Shown piece after piece: positions 1 through 5,627 of a stretch of 6,454 nt of DNA (its first letter is position 1; each line of letters opens with the position of its first letter). The position numbers and the translations under genes were made by a program. The notes under the pieces were generated by a model. It worked only from the letters and a program-made list of their open reading frames with translations. It did no database searches and was not told where the DNA came from. The DNA comes from Spirochaetota bacterium (GTDB lineage Bacteria; Spirochaetota; Spirochaetia; Treponematales; Breznakiellaceae): contig JAEWSV010000191.1 of the NCBI GenBank assembly GCA_023398155.1, forward strand, positions 1 through 6,454, written 5' to 3'.

Positions 1-159
1 CCGACGGGGTATACGACCCTGGCGGCCGCGGTCTTCAGCCGCACCAACGAGGGCCAGTACGCGGAAGCCGCCCCCTTCGCCGCCGGGATCGTCGTATCCA
101 CCGGTATCTGCGCGGCTCTCATACTCAGGCTGGAAGGAAACCGACATGCCCCTACTTGA
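1..159 (+). CDS. ABC importer permease, C-terminal fragment (5' end outside window)
   Basis: The frame is open from base 1 to the TGA at 157-159, giving 52 residues of a C-terminus. It contains a short loop with FSRTNEGQYAEAA followed by a hydrophobic membrane helix (about residues 26-42, GIVVSTGICAALIL) and a short charged tail ending in NRHAPT. A final helix with a short cytoplasmic tail, placed directly ahead of an FbpC/PotA-type ATPase, is the usual arrangement for inner-membrane permeases of binding-protein-dependent importers (FbpB/ThiP-like). The stop lies 14 bases inside the ATPase gene, and the ATPase ribosome-binding site lies within this frame, so the two are probably translationally coupled. 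The substrate cannot be read from this fragment; iron(III), thiamine, polyamine or phosphonate are all possible. Confidence 0.65.
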   Translation, partial: PTGYTTLAAAVFSRTNEGQYAEAAPFAAGIVVSTGICAALILRLEGNRHAPT

Positions 160-1177
160 AGTCCTCGATCTCGTGAAGACGTTTCCCGCTGGAAATACCG
201 CCGCCTTGGACGGCGTGCGGTTCCGGGTTGAGCCGGGGGAGATTTACGGGCTCCTAGGCCCCTCCGGCTGCGGGAAGACCACCACGCTCCGCGTCATCGC
301 GGGGTTCGAGTCCTGCGACTCGGGCCGCGTACTGCTCCGCGGCCGGGACATCACCGAGCTTGAGAGCGAGCGGCGATCCATGGGCATGATCTTCCAGGAC
401 TACGCTCTCTTCCCCCACCTGACGGTACGGAAGAACATCCACTTCGCCCTCAAGAAACGGCCTCGCTCCGGCAGGGAAGGGCGCCTCCGCGATCTCATGG
501 AACTGCTCGAACTCCGGGGCCTGGGGGATCGGTATCCCCACGAGCTATCGGGGGGCCAGCAGCAGCGGGTCGCCATCGCCCGCGCCCTGGCCGCCGAGCC
601 TTCCCTCCTCCTGATGGACGAGCCCTTCTCCAACCTGGACGCGGCCCTGCGCGACGCCACGCGGCGGGAGATCAGGACCGCCCTCAAGGCGGCCGGAGTC
701 AACGCCATCCTGGTGACCCATGACCAGGAGGAGGCCCTCAGCTTCTGCGACCGGGTGGCCGTGATGAACCGCGGAAGGATCGAACAGGAAGGCAAGCCGG
801 AGGAGGTCTATTTCCTGCCGCGTACCACCTTCGTGGCCACCTTCCTCGGGAAATCCAACATGCTCGCGGGACGGGCGTCGGGAGAAACGGCGGAGACCGA
901 CCTGGGGCGGATACCCATCGTGCCCGCGCGGCGGGGCGACGTGCTCCTGAGCCTCCGGCCCGAACACGTGCTGCTGCGTCGGCGGTCGGCTTCCGCCGGC
1001 GCGGACGCGGTCCTCGTCGGAGAAGTAGTCTCCCGGGAATTCAGGGGCCACGACTCCACGTACCGCTTCCGCTGCGGAGAGCGGACCTACCTATCCCACA
1101 TGGAATATTCGCGGGCCTTCTCCCCCGGAGAGCTGGTGGAAGTCGTGGTGCGGGAACCGGGTGTGGTCTTGGATTGA
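146..1177 (+). CDS. ABC transporter ATP-binding protein, FbpC/PotA-type with C-terminal TOBE region
   Basis: This is the cytoplasmic ATPase that powers a binding-protein-dependent importer. All nucleotide-binding motifs are intact in the 343 residues: Walker A GPSGCGKT (38-45), Q-loop FQDYALFPH (Q84), signature LSGGQ (134-138), Walker B LLLMDEP (154-160), D-loop SNLD (162-165) and H-loop H192 in THDQEEA. The remaining ~100 residues form a TOBE-like regulatory domain containing LSLRPEHV (268-275), which is typical of the FbpC/PotA/UgpC/CysA group; the length is usual for these. The ATG at 146 is supported by AAGGA at 134-138, seven bases upstream. The gene overlaps the permease by 14 bases, so they form one operon. 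The FQDYALFPHLTV stretch is common in iron(III), spermidine and phosphonate importers, so the substrate stays open. The motifs make the ATPase call very secure. Confidence 0.95.
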   Translation: MPLLEVLDLVKTFPAGNTAALDGVRFRVEPGEIYGLLGPSGCGKTTTLRVIAGFESCDSGRVLLRGRDITELESERRSMGMIFQDYALFPHLTVRKNIHFALKKRPRSGREGRLRDLMELLELRGLGDRYPHELSGGQQQRVAIARALAAEPSLLLMDEPFSNLDAALRDATRREIRTALKAAGVNAILVTHDQEEALSFCDRVAVMNRGRIEQEGKPEEVYFLPRTTFVATFLGKSNMLAGRASGETAETDLGRIPIVPARRGDVLLSLRPEHVLLRRRSASAGADAVLVGEVVSREFRGHDSTYRFRCGERTYLSHMEYSRAFSPGELVEVVVREPGVVLD

Positions 1178-1215
1178 CCGTACCGTCGTAAGGCGCGCAT
1201 GCGGGAGACGCGATG

Positions 1216-1239
1216 CGGCCGCTTCTTCTCACGCGGCCG
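1216..1239 (+). terminator. GC hairpin after the ATPase gene, possible terminator
   Basis: CGGCCGC (1216-1222) can pair perfectly with GCGGCCG (1233-1239) around a 10-base loop, about 40 bases after the ATPase stop. The sequence after it is mixed and becomes AT-rich only about ten bases later, with no proper T-run, so intrinsic termination is uncertain. Its place between an operon end and a new promoter fits a terminator. Confidence 0.3.
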
Positions 1240-1249
1240 GGTACCCAGC

Positions 1250-1279
1250 AATATTTCTAAATTGTAGAATATTCCTAAA
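1250..1279 (+). promoter_or_regulatory. Dyad plus direct repeat upstream of the solute-binding protein promoter (candidate operator)
   Basis: AATATTTCTAAA (1250-1261) recurs as AATATTCCTAAA (1268-1279), 11 of 12 bases identical with an 18-base period. The same stretch holds a perfect inverted repeat, TTCTA (1255-1259) and TAGAA (1265-1269), flanked on both sides by AATATT (1250-1255 and 1268-1273). It lies 10 bases upstream of the -35 hexamer. The repeat structure is seen directly. A role as an operator or activator site is inferred from position. The low GC also fits an UP-element. Confidence 0.4.
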
Positions 1280-1288
1280 AAATCTATC

Positions 1289-1316
1289 TTGACAAGTAAA
1301 TTCTGCGAATTAGTAT
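1289..1316 (+). promoter_or_regulatory. Sigma70-like promoter for the solute-binding protein gene
   Basis: A perfect -35 hexamer TTGACA (1289-1294) is followed after 16 bases by TAGTAT (1311-1316), which matches four of six consensus -10 bases. The region is strongly AT-rich in a GC-rich window. A start site near 1323 would give a leader of about 120 bases before the ATG at 1443. A perfect 10-base palindrome, ATGCCGGCAT (1323-1332), sits at the expected start site and could bind a regulator. No recognised riboswitch was seen in the leader. Confidence 0.6.
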
Positions 1317-1432
1317 TGTACCATGCCGGCATCGTCTGAACCGATTAAGAAGCGATCGAACTGGAGAAACGTTTAAAAAAGAATGAGATCCTAATTACTC
1401 GTATCAATTCACTATCTCGAAATATCGATCAT

Positions 1433-1437
1433 GGAGG
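1433..1437 (+). promoter_or_regulatory. Ribosome-binding site that sets the solute-binding protein start
   Basis: GGAGG lies five bases before the ATG at 1443. The in-frame ATG at 1431 overlaps this site and has no purine-rich sequence ahead of it. The 1443 start is therefore preferred, and it also gives a cleaner signal peptide. Confidence 0.8.
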
Positions 1438-1442
1438 GCGTT

Positions 1443-2180
1443 ATGAGGATATCGAAATCAGTCGTGACCGCGTGCGTGATGTTCGTCCTTTTCTTCTCCG
1501 CATCCGCGTACTCGGATCCCTACACGGTATTGATCGGCGACATACCGGGGATAGATTCTTTGGTTACGCTGACCAAGACCTTGGGTGATGATATGGGGGC
1601 TACCTTCGAGGTCAAGAAGGTTCCCATACAGCGAATGGTCAACATGATCATCGGGAACCAAGCCGATTTCGGGGCACCCATGCTCCAGGTCAAGGATCCG
1701 AACGCGATCAAGAACCTGCCGTATATGTACTCGACGGGCGTGATACAGCAGATGTGCTTCATCCTCTATACGAATAAATCTAAGCCCATCGATGTCGACA
1801 ACCTCAAGAACGGAAACAGTAAGGGATACAAGATCGAATCCGACGTCGCGAATATGCAGATGTTCAACTTCAAGACGCTCCCTTCGACCAACCCTGCGGC
1901 GAGCTTCAAGAAGGTGAACGACGGGCTTATCGACGGCTACATCTACGGCACGGAACCCGGCGATTCAATACTTCGGGCGAACAGGGATTCGATGAAAAAC
2001 GTAAAAAGGCAGTTGTGGGAGACGTACGATATCGGATTCGCGCTGCCGAAGGGAGACAAGTCCGTCCAGACCGATAAGCTGCTCGCCGACGGCCTCAAGA
2101 AACTCAAAGCCAACGGGAAGCTCGAGAAAATCCTAGCGGACGTAATCAAATCCGGCGTTTACGACGACTGGCAACCTTGA
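1443..2180 (+). CDS. Secreted periplasmic solute-binding protein (type 2 periplasmic-binding fold, SBP_bac_3-like)
   Basis: The 245-residue product starts with a signal peptide: basic MRISK, a hydrophobic core VVTACVMFVLFF, then SASAYSD, with likely cleavage after A22 or S24 and no lipobox. The mature part, about 220 residues, fits the small amino-acid-type binding proteins. It begins with PYTVLIGDIPG, has the family-like R-M-V-N-M-I-I-G-N-Q-A-D-F pattern (64-76), a hinge-like crossover near FILYTNKSKP (106-115) and a late DIGFALPKGDK (196-206). It ends in a helical region that includes LLADGLKKLKANGKLEKIL. It is smaller than FbpA-type iron-binding proteins (usually above 300 residues), so it need not serve the ATPase upstream. 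It has its own promoter, and no cognate permease follows; an MCP follows instead. The ligand is unknown. The ATG at 1431 was rejected because the ribosome-binding site lies inside that extension. Confidence 0.8.
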   Translation: MRISKSVVTACVMFVLFFSASAYSDPYTVLIGDIPGIDSLVTLTKTLGDDMGATFEVKKVPIQRMVNMIIGNQADFGAPMLQVKDPNAIKNLPYMYSTGVIQQMCFILYTNKSKPIDVDNLKNGNSKGYKIESDVANMQMFNFKTLPSTNPAASFKKVNDGLIDGYIYGTEPGDSILRANRDSMKNVKRQLWETYDIGFALPKGDKSVQTDKLLADGLKKLKANGKLEKILADVIKSGVYDDWQP

Positions 2181-2191
2181 TCGTTCTGGAG

Positions 2192-2216
2192 GCGGGCGCG
2201 AGAGCGAAGCGCCCGC
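2192..2216 (+). terminator. Strong GC hairpin after the solute-binding protein gene
   Basis: GCGGGCGC (2192-2199) and GCGCCCGC (2209-2216) form a perfect 8-bp stem around a 9-base loop, beginning 11 bases after the stop. There is no T-run after it on either strand. It could be an imperfect terminator, a read-through attenuator, or a 3' stabilising hairpin that raises binding-protein mRNA over the downstream MCP. Confidence 0.5.
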
Positions 2217-2341
2217 GTAGATAAAAAGCGGAACGCGCCGGTGCGCGGCGCTCATACGTCGCCGAAATACGTTGAGCGTTCGATCCGTCAGGAAATACCG
2301 CGCTTCGATTCTATGTTTTAATCGCGGAGGGGCTCGGAACC

Positions 2342-3985
2342 ATGAAGCTTCGCGCTAAGCTGCTCATTCCTATTACGATTGTCTTTTTCCTCGGCTTCAT
2401 CGCATTCATCGCGTTCATTTCCCTGGACCAATCCCGCAGGAAGATGGCCGAGCTCAACTCCTATGCGGAGGTGCTCACGAACTTGGCCGCGACGAACAAC
2501 AGCGCCTATTTGTGGGACGTCAACCTCGACGGCCTCAACCAGAGCCTCGCGTCCTTCCGGTTGGTGCGGGAGGTCATGAGCATAGAGATCCAAGATGCCC
2601 AAGGATCGACCGTCTCCAAGCTGGAGGCCGAGACGAAGCCGCCCGTCCTCTTCGTCAAATCCGCGGACATCCTGCATGAAGGCGAAAAGATCGGCGTCGC
2701 GATGCTTACCTTCACGAACTCCTTCGCCCGCGCGGAGGTGGCCGCCATCACGACGCAATTATCCGTGCTCGGCGCTATTCTCCTTGCGGTCATCTTCATC
2801 GTGCTTTTCTTGGTGACCGGGACGGTCGTCACGGCGCTGAAGACACTTGCGGACTGCCTCCAGGGTTTGGCCGAGGGGGAAGGAGACCTCACGACGCGTA
2901 TCCAGGCTCACTCCCGGGATGAAGTCGGGGACGTCGCGCGCTACTTCAATAAATTCATCGATAAACTCAAGGATATCATCCTCGTCGTCAAACGCTCCAC
3001 GGTCGACTTGGCCGCCCAGAAAGCCGACCTCGTCTCGAATACGGAGGAGACCGCTTCCGCCGCCGCGCAGATCACGAAGAACGTGGATTCGATCAAGGGG
3101 CAAATCGAGAGCCTCGACCGCGAGACCGAATCGGTCTCGTCCGCGCTCGAAAAAATTGACGCGACGGCCATCAGCCTGAATGAGTCCACGGGAACCCAGG
3201 CTACTGCGGTGGAGCAGACCATGGCGTCGGTCACCCAGATGATCGCGCAACTGAAGAACGTCGCGACGGTCGTCGTCGGCAAGAAGCGGGCGGCCGAAGA
3301 CCTGTCCGGCACGATAGAAAAGTCGGGAAAGGCGATAGCCAACGCCACTCAAGCCTCAAAGGAGATCGCCGCCCTCGCCGCGAGAATCGTGGAGATGTCC
3401 AGCGTCATCAACGATATTTCCGCCCAGACGAACCTGCTCGCGATGAACGCCGCCATCGAAGCCGCCCATGCGGGGGATAGCGGACGCGGATTCGCGGTCG
3501 TAGCCGCCGAGATACGGAAACTCGCCGAAACCTCCAGCGGCTCTTCCCAACAGATAGCCAAGCTGGTCACCGACATATTCGCCAAAGTCGAGATCGCCGC
3601 GAAGGCCTCAGTCGAGTCGGAGCAGACGTTCAACGAGCTCCGGGCCGAGACCGCCTCGACTATCAAGGCCCTCGAGGAGATCAACGCGAGCACGCAGGAA
3701 CTGTCGCAAGGCGGAGAGCAGATCATCCAGGCGACGACGGAACTCAATGACGTGACGGCAGTCGTCAAATCCGCTACGGTCGAAATGCGCGGGACCGTTC
3801 GGGAAGTCACCGATTCGGCCCGCCAAGTCGCGGACCTTTCGACGGAAGTCGCCAAAGGCATGTCGGAGATCGCGATCGGCGTGAACGAGATCGCCACGGC
3901 GACGACCTACGTCCAGGGCGTTTCGCAGGGGATAGCGGCGCAGACGGATTCGCTCAAGAAGGAAACCGCGAAATTCACGACGTAA
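2342..3985 (+). CDS. Methyl-accepting chemotaxis protein with periplasmic sensor and HAMP domain
   Basis: A full-length 547-residue transmembrane chemoreceptor that would control CheA through CheW. It has TM1 at about 7-27, a periplasmic sensor of about 110 residues (28-138), TM2 at about 140-163, a HAMP domain (about 161-213, with DEVGDVARYFNKF at 193-205) and a long coiled-coil signalling domain. The hairpin tip is at 359-398 (NLLAMNAAIEAA, HAGD, GRGFAVVAAEIRKLAE). An EE pair at 235-236 is a likely methylation site. The sensor has the pattern LWDVNLDGL...SIEIQDAQG (57-87), which recalls short CHASE8-like sensors of histidine kinases; this is from memory and uncertain. Histidine replaces the usual arginine before the tip glycine, and aspartate replaces the following glutamate. 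There is no NWETF-like C-terminal pentapeptide. GGAGGGG (2326-2332) lies nine bases before the ATG. The gene follows the solute-binding protein by 161 bases and may be partly co-transcribed with it. Confidence 0.95.
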   Translation: MKLRAKLLIPITIVFFLGFIAFIAFISLDQSRRKMAELNSYAEVLTNLAATNNSAYLWDVNLDGLNQSLASFRLVREVMSIEIQDAQGSTVSKLEAETKPPVLFVKSADILHEGEKIGVAMLTFTNSFARAEVAAITTQLSVLGAILLAVIFIVLFLVTGTVVTALKTLADCLQGLAEGEGDLTTRIQAHSRDEVGDVARYFNKFIDKLKDIILVVKRSTVDLAAQKADLVSNTEETASAAAQITKNVDSIKGQIESLDRETESVSSALEKIDATAISLNESTGTQATAVEQTMASVTQMIAQLKNVATVVVGKKRAAEDLSGTIEKSGKAIANATQASKEIAALAARIVEMSSVINDISAQTNLLAMNAAIEAAHAGDSGRGFAVVAAEIRKLAETSSGSSQQIAKLVTDIFAKVEIAAKASVESEQTFNELRAETASTIKALEEINASTQELSQGGEQIIQATTELNDVTAVVKSATVEMRGTVREVTDSARQVADLSTEVAKGMSEIAIGVNEIATATTYVQGVSQGIAAQTDSLKKETAKFTT

Positions 3986-4004
3986 GGCCATTCTCGCGCG
4001 GGGA

Positions 4005-4021
4005 TCCGAACCTCGCTCGGA
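4005..4021. terminator. Short hairpin between convergent genes, possible bidirectional terminator
   Basis: TCCGA (4005-4009) pairs with TCGGA (4017-4021) around a seven-base loop in the 42-base gap between the MCP and the convergent phosphatase gene. The stem is short and neither side carries a T-run, so the support is mainly positional. Confidence 0.2.
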
Positions 4022-4027
4022 ACATCC

Positions 4028-4594
4028 TCATGTCGGGAATACGGTATGGCCGAGAAATGCCTGCCCGTCGAACTTCACGGTGACGCAGTAAGGAGTCTTC
4101 TTCACCATCTCCATGAAATAATCGAAGCCGCAGCGAGGATCGAATCGATTGAGGATGGTGCACAGGGCGGTCCCATGGGTGGCGATAGCGACGCTCTCGC
4201 CGGAGGCTTCATCCAAAACGCGCGCGAGGCCGGCGACGTTGCGGACCTGCACCTCCCGCAAGGACTCCCCGCCGTCGAGCTTATGGTCGAAGTCCGCCCA
4301 CTGGCGTTCCGCGAAAATGAAGAATTCGTCCAACGATTCATACCAGACGTTGGTGGACCGCTCGCGGAAGTCTTCCCTGATGGATATATCGAGGCCCCTC
4401 GCGCTGGCCAGGGGCGCGATAGTCTGGATGGTCCGCGCGTAGGGGCTGCTGTAAATACGGTCGACGGCATGATCCCTGAATAGGTCGACGAGGGATTCCG
4501 CGTCCGCCAGTCCTTTCGCGGTCAACGGACGCGACCTTTCATCCCGTACCGTAAAATCGGACTGAGCGTGCCGGATAAAATAAACGGTGGTCAT
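4028..4594 (-). CDS. Histidine phosphatase superfamily protein (phosphoglycerate mutase-like)
   Basis: A 188-residue cytoplasmic protein with the full catalytic set of the superfamily. It has the N-terminal RHA motif (R8, H9; H9 is the residue that would be phosphorylated), R54 in SSPYARTIQT, the acid residue E78 in FRERS, and the second histidine H140 in ATHGTA. The motif is RHA rather than the commoner RHG, a known variant. The length suits small phosphatases (SixA, CobC and GpmB-like members), but the substrate cannot be read from sequence: small phosphorylated metabolites or phosphohistidine proteins are possible. GGAG eight bases upstream of the start, reading from 4607, supports the ATG at 4594. 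It stands alone on this strand, converging on the MCP and diverging from the lipoprotein, so context gives no pathway. Confidence 0.9.
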   Translation of the reverse strand: MTTVYFIRHAQSDFTVRDERSRPLTAKGLADAESLVDLFRDHAVDRIYSSPYARTIQTIAPLASARGLDISIREDFRERSTNVWYESLDEFFIFAERQWADFDHKLDGGESLREVQVRNVAGLARVLDEASGESVAIATHGTALCTILNRFDPRCGFDYFMEMVKKTPYCVTVKFDGQAFLGHTVFPT

Positions 4595-4656
4595 TTCGGT
4601 TACTCCGATAGATCGTAGGATACCACATGCACCCTTTTCCCGGCCGGCCGCTTGCC

Positions 4657-4672
4657 GGGCCGATCGCGGCCC
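4657..4672. other. Small GC hairpin in the divergent intergenic region
   Basis: GGGCCG (4657-4662) and CGGCCC (4667-4672) form a perfect 6-bp stem with an ATCG loop, extendable by a further CC/GG pair across one mismatch. It lies between the divergent phosphatase and lipoprotein genes. It could be a leader structure or a protein-binding dyad, or just a product of the GC-rich sequence. No convincing promoter hexamers were seen for either gene. Confidence 0.25.
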
Positions 4673-4729
4673 CGGTACACTGGTTCCGTCATCGGACGGA
4701 CGACCTCATTTCTTACTAAGGATGTATCC

Positions 4730-5050
4730 ATGAAAAAAGCGCGCATGATCTTTGCTGCCGCGGCCTTCTGCGCCCTTGCCCTCGGCTCCTGCCAGACGTT
4801 CACCGCCCCGCATTCCTCCGACCTTTCGTTCCCGGTCGGACAGCAGTACAAGATCCTCGGTCGGACCACGGTAGAATCCTCGCGAACGAACAGCGGCTAT
4901 ATGAAGTTGCTCGAAGCCGCCAAGAAGCAGTACCCGTCATGCGATGACGTCGTCAACGTCGTCATCGACGCCAAGGTGATAACGTTTTTCGGCTACTTCT
5001 TCTCTTCCCATTTCACCATGTCCGGAATCGCCGTAGATTATTTGGAATAG
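4730..5050 (+). CDS. Small hypothetical lipoprotein
   Basis: The 106-residue product begins MKKARMIF, followed by a hydrophobic stretch AAAAFCALA and a lipobox LGSC with the lipidated cysteine at C21. It is thus predicted to be cleaved by signal peptidase II and membrane-anchored. The ATG at 4730 is chosen because AAGGA at 4718-4722 lies seven bases upstream and because it puts the signal peptide at the very N-terminus. A longer in-frame ATG at 4652 would add 26 residues ahead of the signal peptide and is unlikely. The mature part of about 85 residues has FPVGQQYKILGRTTVES, then GYMKLLEAAKKQYPSCDDVVNVVIDAK, then a hydrophobic aromatic stretch (FFGYFFSSHF) and a C-terminal GIAVDYLE. I do not recognise a named family with certainty. 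It looks like a compact alpha/beta domain. It converges on the regulator gene with only 22 bases between the stops. Confidence 0.8.
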   Translation: MKKARMIFAAAAFCALALGSCQTFTAPHSSDLSFPVGQQYKILGRTTVESSRTNSGYMKLLEAAKKQYPSCDDVVNVVIDAKVITFFGYFFSSHFTMSGIAVDYLE

Positions 5051-5072
5051 CGAATCGGCGTATGGCCCGGTC

Positions 5073-5552
5073 CTAGCTCCGCGTCCGGACGCAAGTGACG
5101 CATTCGGGCCGACCCTTAGCGCAGAAGTAGCCGAGCTCGTCCATCCAGCGGACCTTCTCCCCCGGACAGGACTCGTAGTATTCCAGGAACTTCGTCAGGC
5201 GGTTCAGCACCGCCGGCGACATGGCGTGCTCGATCTGCCGCGCGTTCTCGTCCACGAGGGAACTCTGGATGGACAGGACTTTATCCAGGAAGGTCCGCAG
5301 GATCTTCCGACGGCGCTCGATGTCTTCGGCGATACGCTCGCCCAAGGCCGTCAACGTGACCAGGTCGTAGGGCGCGTAATTGACCAAGCCTTTCTCCGCT
5401 AAGGATTTGAGCGCGCTGGTCACCGAGGGGCCTTTCACGCCCAATCTCCGTCCGATATCGATGGCACGGGCGGCCTTCTTATCCCGCGCGATGGCCCAGA
5501 TCGCGGAGACGTACTCTTCCTGGCTCGCCGATAAGTCCGCGGTCGCTATCAT
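5073..5552 (-). CDS. DtxR/MntR-family transcriptional regulator with a C-terminal four-cysteine motif
   Basis: A 159-residue DNA-binding regulator. Residues 8-75 form the winged helix-turn-helix of the family (LSASQEEYVSAIW, then IDIGRRLGVKGPSVTSALKSL as the DNA-reading part, and GLVNYAPYDLVTLTALG as the wing). Residues 76-126 form the dimerisation domain with IEH (107-109). There is no SH3-like third domain, as in MntR. Aligned from memory with Bacillus MntR, the ligands E11, H77 and E99 appear replaced by S16, R82 and R105, while E108 and H109 are kept. The tail has C129, C144, C151 and C154, suggesting a zinc or iron-sulfur site or a redox switch. No strong ribosome-binding site precedes the ATG, but no other methionine start is available early. 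The gene is 75 bases downstream of the second MCP on the same strand and could be co-transcribed with it. Confidence 0.85.
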   Translation of the reverse strand: MIATADLSASQEEYVSAIWAIARDKKAARAIDIGRRLGVKGPSVTSALKSLAEKGLVNYAPYDLVTLTALGERIAEDIERRRKILRTFLDKVLSIQSSLVDENARQIEHAMSPAVLNRLTKFLEYYESCPGEKVRWMDELGYFCAKGRPECVTCVRTRS

Positions 5553-5565
5553 GGGAATAAGGTAC

Positions 5566-5578
5566 TTCTAAGAATGTT
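5566..5578 (-). promoter_or_regulatory. Dyad just upstream of the regulator gene, candidate autoregulatory site
   Basis: TTCTAAGAA (5566-5574) is a perfect odd palindrome 14 bases before the regulator start. Read on the minus strand, AACATTCTTAGA (5567-5578) matches 9 of 12 bases of the repeat AATATTCCTAAA upstream of the solute-binding protein gene, and all three mismatches are transitions. DtxR-family proteins often repress their own gene, so this could be an operator. The match is short and may be chance. Confidence 0.3.
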
Positions 5579-5610
5579 CGACGGTCAACGTCGCCGGCAC
5601 CCGCCACCGG

Positions 5611-5623
5611 GCGCCGACGGCGC
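5611..5623 (-). terminator. Short GC hairpin after the second MCP gene
   Basis: GCGCC (5611-5615) pairs with GGCGC (5619-5623) around a three-base loop, immediately past the MCP stop on the minus strand. It has no T-run, so it may only weaken read-through into the regulator gene. Confidence 0.25.
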
Positions 5624-5627
5624 GGCC

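Noticed and set aside
1323..1376. 17-codon open frame in the leader of the solute-binding protein gene
   Set aside because: There is no ribosome-binding site, it begins at the predicted transcription start, and the peptide has no leader-peptide signature such as repeated regulatory codons.
1431..1442. Upstream in-frame ATG for the solute-binding protein
   Set aside because: The extension contains the GGAGG ribosome-binding site of the 1443 start and has none of its own.
2759..3897. Long open frames on the minus strand opposite the first MCP
   Set aside because: They are low-complexity shadows of a GC-rich, alanine-rich coding strand; the plus-strand MCP has clear domains throughout.
4046..4483. 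Plus-strand open frame across the phosphatase gene
   Set aside because: It lies opposite a gene with a full catalytic motif set and shows no recognisable domain.
4652..4729. Longer N-terminus for the small lipoprotein
   Set aside because: It would put 26 mostly polar residues before a standard signal peptide and lipobox, and the 4730 start has a well-placed AAGGA.
5081..5092. Perfect 12-base palindrome GCGTCCGGACGC as a terminator between convergent genes
   Set aside because: It lies inside the last codons of the regulator, forms only a four-base stem when a loop is allowed, and has no T-run.
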